Source: Flammeovirgaceae bacterium SG7u.111 (GTDB lineage: Bacteria > Bacteroidota > Bacteroidia > Cytophagales > Flammeovirgaceae). From it: a stretch of 64,000 nucleotides of DNA. Position 1 is the stretch's first letter. The number at the start of each line of letters is the position of its first letter. Shown one piece after another: positions 15,225 through 24,679 of this stretch. The notes below the pieces were generated by a model. The model was not told where the DNA came from, did not search any database, and saw only the letters and a program-made list of their open reading frames with translations. The stretch is from assembly GCA_034044135.1 (NCBI GenBank), contig CP139021.1:6548001-6612000 (forward strand), in the 5' to 3' direction. Both the position numbers and the translations under genes were made by a program.

Positions 15225-17750
15225 TTAAACACTGCTTTTAAGAACAGATACATCTATCATAATTCCTTCTGACAATACCTTGTCCTTTTGTTTATTCACA
15301 TGGGCACTTAACTTAAACCAACCAAAACCTCCATCTTTCGTATTCCAGCGCCCTGCCCATTCAAATGTCTTCAGGTTATTGATCATATTTTGCAAACTAG
15401 CCATAAAGGCTGGTTTATCTTCAGGGTGTACTAATGCTAAAATTTGGTCGTAGTTAAATCCGCAAAGCTCAGTTGCACTGTAACCTATAAGTTCGGCAAT
15501 ATTATCGGAGAAATAAGTAAACTTGAAGTTACCTGACTGCATATCAAATTCAAGCCTATAAAAAGCCCCAGTAATTTTTTCGGCAAAGCTATCCGACACA
15601 GCTACTTGCGACTCTTGCGTAGGTACAGTTTCAACAGTTGGCAAATCGCGGGCAATCATACTCACTCCCAGTGGCTCACCATATAATTCATCTTCAATGG
15701 CAAACATAAAAACCTCACAATCAACCTCTACCTCATCCGCCCCTATCTTTCTTTTAGTTACAAAGCTGACTTCATCTCCTTTCACTGCAAGTGGCAAGTA
15801 TTCGCCAAGTATCTTTTCAGACATACTTTCTGGGAAAAAGTCAGTAATAGAAAGTTTTGGATCGCCTTCTGTCAGTGATTCAAATTTCTTTTTTCCTGAT
15901 TTATTTAAGTATTGAACCGTTCCATTCGAGCCAACAATTGCAACTATATCTGCCGTATTTTCCACAATTGCATTAAACATCTGCATCTCCTCCTGAACCT
16001 CTTCACTCTTTCTCTGATTATGCAATGCCTCTTCCTGCACTAAAAGCAACTGTTTTTCTTTTTCTTGGGACTCCGTCAACATCTTTTCCAGCTCGCTACT
16101 CCTACGCTGCATTTCTTCTTGGGTTGTAGCAAGCTCTTCCATATTTTGTCTCATTTCTTCTTCCTGAGATCTCATTTGCTCCGCTTGCTCTTGTGCATTT
16201 TCAAGCAGTTTGGTTGTTACCTCTTTTACTTTTACAGAAGAAATAGATGACGCGATAGTCTCTCCTAGTTTTTCAATAAATTCTATTTGGTAAGTTTCAA
16301 ACAGTTTGAAAGAAGCCAACTCAATTACCCCTTCTACCTTATCATTTACTTTAAGAGGTACAATGAGTAAACTATTTGGTCGTGCATCGCCAAGACCAGA
16401 AGTAATATCTACATAATCTTGAGGAATATCTGTTAAATAGATTGTCTCCGCTTCTAAAAAAGCCTGACCAGCAAGCCCTTCCCCGTAGTCCTCTTCTATT
16501 TTAAGTTTTTTAGTTAAGAATTTATTCTTATTGTATGCATAAGTAGCCATTAGCTCCAGATACAAATCGTCCTTATTTTCAGAATTCAATACGAACAGGG
16601 CACATTGATTCGCATTTAGGTATTTGACTAAAGCAGATGTGATTTTTTCTCCAAATGTCTTAAAGTCCTCATTTTGCTCCCTCAGCAACTCGCCAAATTT
16701 GGTAAGACCTTCTGTAGCCCAGTTACGTTTTTTATCGTCATCAGCTATTTGCTGAAGCTTATTTCTCATTTGCACTAAGGCATTTCCGAGTGTATCTTCT
16801 CCACTGACTGGACTAAACTCATGATCAAATTTTCCTTCACCAATATTGATGGCAAAATGACTAGCTCTCCTCAAGTTGGTCTTTAAGCTTACCCCCGCAT
16901 CTACAATCAGATCGAGCTCATTTTCATTTTTTTCTATAGACTCTGGCAGCTCCCCTTCTGCTAGCCTATTTAAAAACCCTGTAGTATGATCGACCGATTT
17001 CTTAAGATTTTTCCTGATCAAAAGCGCTAAGCCAAGAGCTATTGCTATCCCTATCAAAGCATTAATGATACTCACATTCTGAATAGAATGAGCTGTAGAG
17101 CTTAGGTCATTCATATCTTCTTCGAAGGAAGCAAACTGAGAGTCTCTCAAAGGTTCGAGCAAGGCTATAATTTGGGAAACAAGTGGGGTCAAGTCCTGAT
17201 CAATTTTATCCTTTTTTTCTACAAGCGATGCTTCTTGACTTTCAATATCTTGAATGTATGCAACAATAGCCGCACTATCTAAACTATCTCCCATATAAGG
17301 TGCTTGAGCAATATAATTGTTGCTTGACCTACTTAACTGATCCATTTCTTGTGACAACGCCTCATATTTTGCCAACAAAACTTTAAATGAATCAATTTTT
17401 TGCTGCTCTTCTTGGGGCAAAAACTCACGGAGCTCAAAAAGTTTTTGAACGGAGGGCTTAATCCTCTCTTCCCAAATCTGGTCTTTTTTCTGAAAAATGA
17501 CTTCATCTCCATGATAAAAGGCATCCTTCTGGATAAGCTCACTTTCATCCACTCCTTGCATAACTTCCGAGACTGCAAAAGCAAATGGATATTTAATATT
17601 CACCAGCTCCTCTCCCATCTTCGCCCCACTTTGACTTGCCACACCAATGCCCAAAACAATAGCAACTAAAATGACAAAAAATGAGGATAGAAGTAAAGTA
17701 ATCTGCCCTCTCAGAGTATTAAAACCCAACTGGGTTATTAGTGATTTCAT
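15225..17750 (-). CDS. Membrane sensor with HAMP, GAF and two PAS domains, no kinase domain
   Basis: An 841-residue protein from the ATG at 17750 (MKSLITQLGFNTLRGQITLL); an in-frame upstream ATG at 17798 would add 16 residues. First membrane helix about residues 12-37, a roughly 190-residue periplasmic helical bundle, second membrane helix (INALIGIAIALGLALLI), HAMP-like linker, GAF domain (about 370-510; YGEGLAGQAFLEAETIYLTD, SLLIVPLKVNDKVEGVIELA), a long Gln/Glu-rich coiled coil (EQAEQMRSQEEEMRQNMEEL), PAS 1 (IVENTADIVAIVGSNGTVQY) and PAS 2 at the C-terminus (FKFTYFSDNIAELIGYSA). The chain stops after PAS 2, so there is no HisKA/HATPase, GGDEF or methyl-accepting signalling tip. It must signal through a partner. 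Confidence 0.85.
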   Translation of the reverse strand: MKSLITQLGFNTLRGQITLLLSSFFVILVAIVLGIGVASQSGAKMGEELVNIKYPFAFAVSEVMQGVDESELIQKDAFYHGDEVIFQKKDQIWEERIKPSVQKLFELREFLPQEEQQKIDSFKVLLAKYEALSQEMDQLSRSSNNYIAQAPYMGDSLDSAAIVAYIQDIESQEASLVEKKDKIDQDLTPLVSQIIALLEPLRDSQFASFEEDMNDLSSTAHSIQNVSIINALIGIAIALGLALLIRKNLKKSVDHTTGFLNRLAEGELPESIEKNENELDLIVDAGVSLKTNLRRASHFAINIGEGKFDHEFSPVSGEDTLGNALVQMRNKLQQIADDDKKRNWATEGLTKFGELLREQNEDFKTFGEKITSALVKYLNANQCALFVLNSENKDDLYLELMATYAYNKNKFLTKKLKIEEDYGEGLAGQAFLEAETIYLTDIPQDYVDITSGLGDARPNSLLIVPLKVNDKVEGVIELASFKLFETYQIEFIEKLGETIASSISSVKVKEVTTKLLENAQEQAEQMRSQEEEMRQNMEELATTQEEMQRRSSELEKMLTESQEKEKQLLLVQEEALHNQRKSEEVQEEMQMFNAIVENTADIVAIVGSNGTVQYLNKSGKKKFESLTEGDPKLSITDFFPESMSEKILGEYLPLAVKGDEVSFVTKRKIGADEVEVDCEVFMFAIEDELYGEPLGVSMIARDLPTVETVPTQESQVAVSDSFAEKITGAFYRLEFDMQSGNFKFTYFSDNIAELIGYSATELCGFNYDQILALVHPEDKPAFMASLQNMINNLKTFEWAGRWNTKDGGFGWFKLSAHVNKQKDKVLSEGIMIDVSVLKSSV

Positions 17751-17883
17751 ATATATTTTTATTTCACTTTTTGAATACGTTTCTTTTTCGTTTAGCACAA
17801 ATGAAGCTTTTCGAAATCTATTAGGTAACGCAAAGAAAAGTGCCTTCTTATACCATATGAATGAAAAAAAGAGATTATGTTGA

Positions 17884-17914
17884 AATAAAAAAAGACCTAC
17901 TAAAAGCAGGTCTT
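17884..17914 (-). terminator. Intrinsic terminator of nuoBC
   Basis: AAGACCTAC (17892-17900) pairs with GCAGGTCTT (17906-17914), 9 bp with one wobble. On the minus strand it is followed by a T-run (17891-17887) and ATTTC. It ends the nuoB-nuoC transcript 28 bp after the nuoC stop. Confidence 0.85.
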
Positions 17915-17941
17915 GAAACTGAAAAGAATAGAGGTTTATTT

Positions 17942-18430
17942 TTAATACGAAACTTTTATTCCGTGATATTTTTCTTGGTGCTGGTAGTCTTTCCTAAGTG
18001 GATGACCTTCCCAGTCTGCAGGAAGTAATATCCTTCTTGGGTCAGGATGATCTTCAAACTCAACACCTACTAAATCATAGGTTTCCCTTTCAAGCCAATT
18101 AGCACATCCCCAAATAAAGCTCAGCGTAGGAATGGCGGGAGCACTTTTGGGCAAAGTTGCTTTAAGCATTAGGGCAGTTTCGTTGGGTATAGAATACAAA
18201 TTATACATCACATCAAGAGAGTCGCTATCAGCGCCATTATCAATACCTGTGATACAAGAAAGGCTATCAAACAACAGGTCTTCATGATCGTGAAGCAACA
18301 AACAAATATCGGCAACTCGATAGGGTTGAATCTGTACAATAGGTTGTAATCCCCCCTCTTCTACTTCCATAACCACTTCTTCGCCAAGTGCTTTTTGCAA
18401 TAAGCTAACTATAGTTTCAATCGCTATCAT
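17942..18430 (-). CDS. nuoC: NADH-quinone oxidoreductase subunit C (complex I 30 kDa)
   Basis: A 162-residue peripheral-arm subunit of respiratory complex I. The family signature is plain: ETYDLVGVEFEDHPDPRRIL followed by LPADWEGHPLRKDYQ. The start MIAIETIVSLLQKAL at 18430 is preferred; the longer in-frame form from 18487 would overlap nuoB by 32 nt and adds a basic stretch absent from the family. It follows nuoB by 25 bp. There is no fused NuoD domain and no nuoD downstream, since a terminator follows immediately. Confidence 0.95.
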   Translation of the reverse strand: MIAIETIVSLLQKALGEEVVMEVEEGGLQPIVQIQPYRVADICLLLHDHEDLLFDSLSCITGIDNGADSDSLDVMYNLYSIPNETALMLKATLPKSAPAIPTLSFIWGCANWLERETYDLVGVEFEDHPDPRRILLPADWEGHPLRKDYQHQEKYHGIKVSY

Positions 18431-18455
18431 TTCCCTTATTCTTATATTCAGAAGC

Positions 18456-18977
18456 TTAAACAAGCTCTTTTTCCAAAAGTTCTTCAATGGCAGTTGGTGC
18501 CATTAACGTCTCTTTTCGTACTTTTTCTTGTAATTTCAATATCCCCCCAATCAAGGCTTCTGGCCTAGGAGGGCAACCTGGAACATAAACATCCACAGGA
18601 ATAATTCTATCAACACCTTTTACCACGTGGTAGCCATGTTCCCAATAAGGTCCTCCGCAATTTGAGCAGCTTCCCATCGAAATCACATACCTCGGTTCAG
18701 CCATTTGCTCAAAAAGCCTTCTTACCCTATCGGCCATCTTGAAAGTAACCGTACCTGCTACTATCATCACATCGGACTGCCTAGGTGAGTTTCGGGGCAT
18801 AACCCCAAACCTGTCCAAATCATACCCCGAAGCATAAGTAGCCATCATCTCAATGGCACAACAAGCCAAACCAAATCCCATAGGCCACAGTGAGGATAGT
18901 CTAGCCCAATTTACCAAATCGTCTACTTTAGTGATCACTACACCGCCTGTGGAGAATTTCTGATCTAATAATCCCAT
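18456..18977 (-). CDS. nuoB: NADH-quinone oxidoreductase subunit B (complex I, N2 cluster)
   Basis: A 173-residue complex I subunit that holds iron-sulfur cluster N2, the electron donor to quinone. The four ligands are seen as adjacent Cys in [12 protein letters not shown], Cys in MGSCSNCGG and Cys in [10 protein letters not shown]. The start [17 protein letters not shown] at 18977 matches the usual NuoB N-terminus; an upstream in-frame ATG at 19052 would add 25 residues. It forms a two-gene unit with nuoC, having its own promoter and terminator. The rest of the nuo genes are not in the window. Confidence 0.95.
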   Translation of the reverse strand: MGLLDQKFSTGGVVITKVDDLVNWARLSSLWPMGFGLACCAIEMMATYASGYDLDRFGVMPRNSPRQSDVMIVAGTVTFKMADRVRRLFEQMAEPRYVISMGSCSNCGGPYWEHGYHVVKGVDRIIPVDVYVPGCPPRPEALIGGILKLQEKVRKETLMAPTAIEELLEKELV

Positions 18978-19107
18978 ATATAAGGTCCCTCTAAATTTTA
19001 ATCCAAATATGTCCCAACCTTTACCTGCCTTAAAATTAGTTGTACCACACAACTATTTAGTATGATTAACAAGAAACTATCATAAGCTTACAGATATAGA
19101 CAATTGC

Positions 19108-19138
19108 CAAATATACTTTCTTGATTCTGGAGGAGCAA
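19108..19138 (-). promoter_or_regulatory. Bacteroidetes-type promoter of nuoBC
   Basis: On the minus strand TTG (19136-19138), then 20 nt, then TATATTTG (19108-19115), matching TTG-N20-TAnnTTTG. Predicted start near 19101, leaving about 124 nt of leader to the preferred nuoB ATG. Confidence 0.65.
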
Positions 19139-19285
19139 TTTATAATTGGGAATAAATAAAAAAGAAATAGTTGGAGAGATGTTATGGAGGCAAAAGGCTC
19201 TTTATATTATTTCAAACGTTCCCGATTGAGGATGTTTTTTTAGGAGACGGGGGAAAATGTCTCCTACAGGTATTTACAATAAATG

Positions 19286-19314
19286 AAAAAAGCCTATCTT
19301 GAATAGTCAAGATG
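19286..19314 (-). terminator. Terminator overlapping the end of the small ORF
   Basis: ATCTTGA pairs with TCAAGAT around CTAT, with GCC/GGC below it across one bulged A. Read on the minus strand it runs straight into TTTTTTC. The TAG stop of the small ORF lies inside the hairpin. Confidence 0.7.
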
Positions 19315-19443
19315 GCGATTAATGCCCCTTTTTCCGCCTAAACTGCCTCTTTTGTACTTTGGAGCGTCTGGGTTAAATGACCCAAACAAGAGGGGAGAGA
19401 GGAGAAAGATAAACTTGAAAATGATGTACTTGAACGTTTTCAT
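19294..19443 (-). CDS. Putative small secreted protein (49 aa)
   Basis: A 49-residue ORF from the ATG at 19443 (MKTFKYIIFKFIFLLSPLLFG). An N-terminal hydrophobic signal-like helix is followed by a short Pro/Lys/Gly/Arg-rich tail (FNPDAPKYKRGSLGGKRGIN). I recognise no family. The support is the terminator hairpin placed exactly over its stop codon and the absence of any other gene in the 776-bp gap. It could instead be a small RNA whose terminator coincides by chance. Confidence 0.4.
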   Translation of the reverse strand: MKTFKYIIFKFIFLLSPLLFGSFNPDAPKYKRGSLGGKRGINRHLDYSR

Positions 19444-19828
19444 GAGTAATAGATAATAGAAATTAATAGTATCTGACATAAACACAACCTTGATGAATTA
19501 ACATCAAAATCTATGCATTAAGAGAAAATGGTTAGTTTGAATTGGCGCAGTTATAAACAAAACCCATAGCTTTTATGTGACAAATACTTTGAGAGCTATG
19601 GCAAATTATAGTCGAATATAAATGATACTAGTGTTAAATCCTGCTTATTTCATGTTGCGCCATAGTTGCCTTAGCGCTTAAGCAAAAGTAATAAATAAGG
19701 AAGTAATTTCCTTCATAATCACATTAACTTATCATTTATTTAATTGTGGTTTTGCAATACTATTGTCTTGCAAATGATAAAACTCCATTTTTTATGGTAT
19801 AGTTCGCAGATTTTCAAAAAATATGAGA
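19444..19828. other. Intergenic region
   Basis: This is 385 bases of AT-rich sequence between the hydrolase stop and the small ORF. No consensus promoter, hairpin terminator or ORF could be supported. Confidence 0.4.
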
Positions 19829-21481
19829 TTATTTTATGCCTGTAATTTCAGCTACCCATTCGTTTATATCGTCAAAAAGCCCTTCGGGATAGCCTTCAAT
19901 TTCAGTATATTGAAAGTCCCCTCTTTTCTCTCCCAATAACATCAAGTGATTTGCCCCACTATACACATTGACCTTACTATTTTTCAGGCTTTTTTGTTCA
20001 TAAACAGCAGTAAGCTTTTGCGTACTCTCTTCCACAGGTATAAGCAAATCCTTTTCCCCAAATATGGTCAGTTGCGGAATGTCGATCTTCTCTAGGAAAG
20101 GCATGGCTGAAAAATTATAATTTCTTCTCCACCATTGTACGTAGCTCTTGTTCTCAAAAGATGTAACATATCCTGACCAAATTTTGGTAGAAACAGTTTG
20201 AGAAGCTTCTGATAAAGCTACTGAATCAGCTTCCCCTTTGAGGTAATCGAACAAAAGGTTCTGATAAGCTATAGCTTCTTCAATTTCTTTTTCACTGAAA
20301 CCATCTGCCCTCATTCGGAGCGCACACGCGCGGTATTCCTGCTCTTCCATACTCAAAATACTCCCCGATATATTTACCATAAATTTCACCTGCTCACTAT
20401 TTGCAGCCACCATCGGCATAATCAACCCTGCTTGGTCTATACCGAGCAAACCGATTCTATCTTTATCTATACCAGGCTGAGCAGAAGCCTCGGCCACTAC
20501 CGCTTCTAAGTCTTTGGCTAAGTCTTCATAGGTGTAATTTTCCAAAGAGCCCGTTGATTCGCCACACCCGCGCTTGTCATAGACCAAAGTGGCTATTCCG
20601 TAATACGGCATCAGCTTCACAAAATCATCTAAAATATTCCCCCTAGCTTGCATACCGCTACCAGGTACATAAACCACCAAAGGATGATCTCCTTCAGACT
20701 CAGGGTAGGTAATTGTCCCTCGAAGCATAACGTCACCATTTTGGGCAGTCACTTCTTGTTTGCGTTCTAAGTTTTTCAACCTCAAACCATGCTTTTCTTT
20801 CTCAATACCTGGGTAAGAAGATAGTTTTACCAACCCGCTATCCCCTCTTGAAAAGGTCAAATCAAAATCAGAAGGGTAAGGGCTCAACATTCTTTGTCCA
20901 GCCACAAATTTCAAGTCGGACTGAGGGAAAGCTACTCTTTTCTTACCTGTTTTAAAATCAAGTACCAATAAAGGGTTCAGGGTAAAATCAATGATATAAG
21001 AACTTGCTTCCACCACATGTCCAGGCGCAACTTCATACAAGCCTGTCAGCTCGGCCGTTTCACCTAAAGCCATGGGAATGGTACGCACAAAGCCACAAGA
21101 ATAATGTTCTTCATTTATCGTAAGCAAGCCTATGATCGAGTCATTCTTATACTCACCGTCAAAGCTTGCTTCAAACACAGGTCCTTCTATCTTGAAACTC
21201 ACCTTCCCCTCCTCATGTACAAAATCGGAGACAGGTTGGTACTCTACCTCGTTATAAAAGAGCTTCACAATTGCACCAGAATCTATGGTAAGGCTCACTA
21301 AATCAGGAAATGGTCTCGTCTCTACTGTGCCTATCCAAGCTCCACTTATCGGTTTTTGCTCTTTAGCACTTTCGCAAGAATTCAAAATAAAAATGCTAGT
21401 CAAAGCCAATAAGCTGAGTAAAAAGTGATGTTTTGCTCGCTTACTGCAAATGGCTTTGTAAAAATGAAAAAGTATATCCAT
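19829..21481 (-). CDS. Alpha/beta hydrolase family lipoprotein with Asp at the nucleophile position
   Basis: A 550-residue lipoprotein (lipobox ILNSC, Cys36). An N-terminal beta-rich region (about 40-245) precedes an alpha/beta hydrolase domain (about 255-550) of the dienelactone-hydrolase/S9-like type: HPLVVYVPGSGMQARGN (oxyanion region), TLVYDKRGCGESTGS, then the nucleophile elbow. In the family the elbow reads G-H-S-x-G-G; here it is G347-I-D349-Q-A-G352, so Ser is replaced by Asp. The acid (IFGEKDLLIPVEE) and His (GANHLMLLG) remain. It is either an inactive homologue or an enzyme using an Asp nucleophile as haloalkane dehalogenases do. It is monocistronic. Confidence 0.85.
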   Translation of the reverse strand: MDILFHFYKAICSKRAKHHFLLSLLALTSIFILNSCESAKEQKPISGAWIGTVETRPFPDLVSLTIDSGAIVKLFYNEVEYQPVSDFVHEEGKVSFKIEGPVFEASFDGEYKNDSIIGLLTINEEHYSCGFVRTIPMALGETAELTGLYEVAPGHVVEASSYIIDFTLNPLLVLDFKTGKKRVAFPQSDLKFVAGQRMLSPYPSDFDLTFSRGDSGLVKLSSYPGIEKEKHGLRLKNLERKQEVTAQNGDVMLRGTITYPESEGDHPLVVYVPGSGMQARGNILDDFVKLMPYYGIATLVYDKRGCGESTGSLENYTYEDLAKDLEAVVAEASAQPGIDKDRIGLLGIDQAGLIMPMVAANSEQVKFMVNISGSILSMEEQEYRACALRMRADGFSEKEIEEAIAYQNLLFDYLKGEADSVALSEASQTVSTKIWSGYVTSFENKSYVQWWRRNYNFSAMPFLEKIDIPQLTIFGEKDLLIPVEESTQKLTAVYEQKSLKNSKVNVYSGANHLMLLGEKRGDFQYTEIEGYPEGLFDDINEWVAEITGIK

Positions 21482-21775
21482 TATTTTCTATAGTTTCAAC
21501 TTCCCTGTGTGTAGTGGTATTGGAAAAAAACAGCCTAGGCAACCACTCTTTTACCTGAATATTTTTCACTGACCAAGCCCAATATTTTCATAAGATGACT
21601 GAGCAAATTTTCAGCAGCTTGGTAATTCCTTATTTTGATTCTCCGCAAATCTAAAACATTGAACTAAAAGAATGACCTCAGATTTCGTATTCTCTCTCCT
21701 TCGTACCATCTTTACCTTTCCAATCTGCTTTAGGCAATTTGGACCAAAACTATTTAGAAGAGTCAAACAAACCAC

Positions 21776-23932
21776 ATGTTGAGAATGGGTACAAAAGGCA
21801 AAAGCCTATTTTTGTTCCTAATGCTGGCTTCAGCATATGGAGCATTTGGGCAAAATACTACCAGCCAGTTTTTTCAATCTTTTCAGCTAAATATAGATAC
21901 TGGAGTCTATACACTAAAAGACAATTCTATCCGGTATAGGGGGAAAGAATACTTATCTTTTTATTATGATAATGAAAATGAAATATGCGAGCTGTCGATT
22001 GTACCAAGACCATCTGCTAATATTGCCTCATTAGAATTGCTCAAATCAAACGATTTTGTAGCAACTGATTCACTTGTTTTTTTTAATAGTCAGTATTACC
22101 GGACCAAAATTCGGTTTAAGGACTTATCCACTGGGCGTTTCCAAAATTTCACCTTCAAAATAACCGACCGAAGCGGCAAGGAAACCATCACTGAAATAAG
22201 ATTATTCCCCTACACCAATACTCAAGTAGATTTTCACCCTAAGGAAAAAGAACTTTTTATAGGAGAAGAAAAAACATTTGAGCTTTTTACCAACCACCTC
22301 GACAACATAGCCACTTCTAATACTTGGACCGAGGGAAAAGACATTGACTATAGGCTTAGCAAGGAAAATGGCAGACTGGTACTGCACGTCATCCCCCATC
22401 AGATAGGGACGCACTTGCTCAATGTAAAGATCTCTACCATCAAACCATTTCTGAAAGGAAGTAAAACACCTATTTTTTCCCTTAAACCTTTACAGGAATA
22501 CTTCGAAGTAAAAGAAAGCCGATTAGCATTTTTGAGCATCAATAAAAAAGACATCACCAAAGAAGATGATTCGCACATCAAGGGTATTGAGATTGAAATT
22601 GAGGATAATCCAAAGCTCTTGCTCAACAAAACGTACCGTTTAGAACAGCAGGAGCTCCCTGGTGGAGCATTGGTTGCCGAACTATTTACAAGAAACCGCC
22701 TTAGTAATGGCCGCATACTCTGTTGGTTGCGCCCTTATACGTACCACTCACCTTCCGATGGCTACCTGTACATCAAAGATGGGGATGAAGCCAAATTCAT
22801 CGCTAACTTTTCTATCTCTCCCAAAACCAGTATTTCCAAGCTCAGTCTAATGCGAAATGGGCAAGACTGGACAGAACATACTGCAATTTATCCTGGGGAA
22901 ATTATTGATGTAAAAATAGAGGGAGAAGGGCTAAATAAAGCAAAACTAAAATTCGATGGGCTATTTAGGATCATGAGCGATTCGGCTATCAACAATGATA
23001 AGATCAAAATAATGACGCTCAAAATCCCTATCATGGTCTATAAAAAAAGGCTCGACTTATATAACCATGGCATTCCGACAGGTTTTAACCTAATGGTGAA
23101 CGAGTTCCAAAAAGCCCAACAACTCGATTTTGTGAAAATAAGCAACGGCGAAACCGAAAGCTTACCCATTACCCAATTCAATACGCCTATACTTTATAGC
23201 AAAAATATCAACGATATAGTCCTGTCTTTTGACAATACCATGCTCGACAAAGGTGACACTCTTTTGGGGAAGCAATACCTTACCATAGATATAAAAGTGA
23301 CAAACAAGCAACGGCAACTTGTAGAAAGCCATACAATTAACGACGTGGTGATTTGCCCATCTGAATCTTCCATTCGGTACAGGTATTACGATTTAAAAGA
23401 TTGCAACAGAGGAAGCATCAATATCAACAATTATTTGAGAACAAAAACCCACCAAATGGAAGAATGGTCTAAAATAGAACTGACTATTTACCATAGGAAA
23501 AACATGCACAGGGAGGGAGGCTATAAGCACAAGGTGGAAATTTATTATGCAAAAACGTATACCTTCGATGTAGACGTTTCATTCCCAGCAGGTCTGCTCA
23601 TTAGGGAACTGGATGGGGAAAACAGCGATATTACCAGTTTTACCGGAATTAGCTTGGCAGCCATTGCTCAGTTCACTTTTTATAACCCCAAGAGTATTGC
23701 AAAAGTGAGACCTTACAAAGTTGGAGCAGGAATTCTTGCTATCAACGCATTCAACTTTAGCTCAAGCGATGATGTACAAAGAGATTTGGCCTTGGTCGCC
23801 TTAGGCTCAGTTTATCCTCTGAGGAGGGATAACCGCAAACTTAGCTTCCCCCTTCATGCCGGATTTGGCTATTACCTGCAAGACAAAAAATGGTTCTTTT
23901 TAGTAGGTCCGGGCATTAGAATCAGGTTTTGA
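21776..23932 (+). CDS. Large secreted protein of unknown function
   Basis: A 718-residue protein with signal peptide (KSLFLFLMLASAYGAFG before Gln; start at Met1 or Met4). The body is beta-rich, with probable Ig-like domains and repeated charged strands. The last 130 residues (GFGYYLQDKKWFFLVGPGIRIRF) look like amphipathic strands with a terminal Phe, as in small outer-membrane beta structures. I recognise no family. It converges with the marR-like gene, three bases apart. It may be a surface or periplasmic structural protein; function is not inferred. Confidence 0.75.
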   Translation: MLRMGTKGKSLFLFLMLASAYGAFGQNTTSQFFQSFQLNIDTGVYTLKDNSIRYRGKEYLSFYYDNENEICELSIVPRPSANIASLELLKSNDFVATDSLVFFNSQYYRTKIRFKDLSTGRFQNFTFKITDRSGKETITEIRLFPYTNTQVDFHPKEKELFIGEEKTFELFTNHLDNIATSNTWTEGKDIDYRLSKENGRLVLHVIPHQIGTHLLNVKISTIKPFLKGSKTPIFSLKPLQEYFEVKESRLAFLSINKKDITKEDDSHIKGIEIEIEDNPKLLLNKTYRLEQQELPGGALVAELFTRNRLSNGRILCWLRPYTYHSPSDGYLYIKDGDEAKFIANFSISPKTSISKLSLMRNGQDWTEHTAIYPGEIIDVKIEGEGLNKAKLKFDGLFRIMSDSAINNDKIKIMTLKIPIMVYKKRLDLYNHGIPTGFNLMVNEFQKAQQLDFVKISNGETESLPITQFNTPILYSKNINDIVLSFDNTMLDKGDTLLGKQYLTIDIKVTNKQRQLVESHTINDVVICPSESSIRYRYYDLKDCNRGSININNYLRTKTHQMEEWSKIELTIYHRKNMHREGGYKHKVEIYYAKTYTFDVDVSFPAGLLIRELDGENSDITSFTGISLAAIAQFTFYNPKSIAKVRPYKVGAGILAINAFNFSSSDDVQRDLALVALGSVYPLRRDNRKLSFPLHAGFGYYLQDKKWFFLVGPGIRIRF

Positions 23933-23935
23933 TGC

Positions 23936-24385
23936 CTACCCTCTTAGTTTGTCCAGCAAGTAATTGAGCTGCGTTACTTCCTCTTCGCTCAATGACTCGA
24001 ACCTGGATTCTATCTCATGGTTTTTGGCAGCTATTTCTCCCAAAAGCTCCATCCCTTGAGGCGTGATGGTTACTTCAACTTGTCTCCTATCGTGCATACA
24101 TTCTTGGCGCTCTACCAAGCCCTTTTGCCTTAGCTTTTCCACCAACCTCGATGCATTAGACATCTTGTCCAGCATCCTGTCAATGATCAGGTTAATAGAT
24201 GCGGGAGCTGGGTATTGTCCTTTCAAAATTCTCAATACATTGTACTGCTGAGGTGAAATTTTGTAAGGTTTAAAAAAACATGATTGAATAGTTGAAATCC
24301 AACTATTGGTATAAATGATATTCAGAAGAGCCTTCTGATATTCATTGTTGAATTTTTTTTGTTTTATTTCCTTTTCGAGTTCCAT
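23936..24385 (-). CDS. MarR family transcriptional regulator
   Basis: A 149-residue winged-helix regulator. The HTH and wing are visible: ISPQQYNVLRILKGQYPAPA, INLIIDRMLDKMSNASRLVE, KLRQKGLVERQECMHDRRQV, then EVTITPQGMELLGEI. The DRR wing motif is typical of MarR. The C-terminal helix (SLSEEEVTQLNYLLDKLRG) would form the dimer interface. It faces an empty 729-bp region and has no partner gene on its strand, so its target is unknown. Confidence 0.93.
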   Translation of the reverse strand: MELEKEIKQKKFNNEYQKALLNIIYTNSWISTIQSCFFKPYKISPQQYNVLRILKGQYPAPASINLIIDRMLDKMSNASRLVEKLRQKGLVERQECMHDRRQVEVTITPQGMELLGEIAAKNHEIESRFESLSEEEVTQLNYLLDKLRG

Positions 24386-24644
24386 GCCCTAGTTGCTTAT
24401 TTAATTTACCCAGACAACACATGTCTATACATACAATACAGGTTTGTCGCCGATTTTGTTCATTTCATTCCCTATAAAGCCCTTATGTGAAGTTACTTCA
24501 TAAAAAGATAAACAGTACATCTTGAATCAAAAAACCTAAATCACACAGGCTCTTTTACCACTGATTACCGAGCTATGATTTGTTTATGAAAAGGCATATA
24601 ACCTTTCATTCCAAACTTAGCGTATAAAAAAAATATATAGGCAT

Positions 24645-24679
24645 AAAAAAACACCCCCGAGACAAAATCTTGGAGGTGT
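24645..24679 (-). terminator. Orphan intrinsic terminator
   Basis: The segments at 24651-24662 and 24668-24679 form a 12-pair stem with one mismatch and one wobble. On the minus strand a T-run follows directly. No minus-strand gene lies within 400 bp upstream of it, so it may end a small RNA. Confidence 0.65.
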
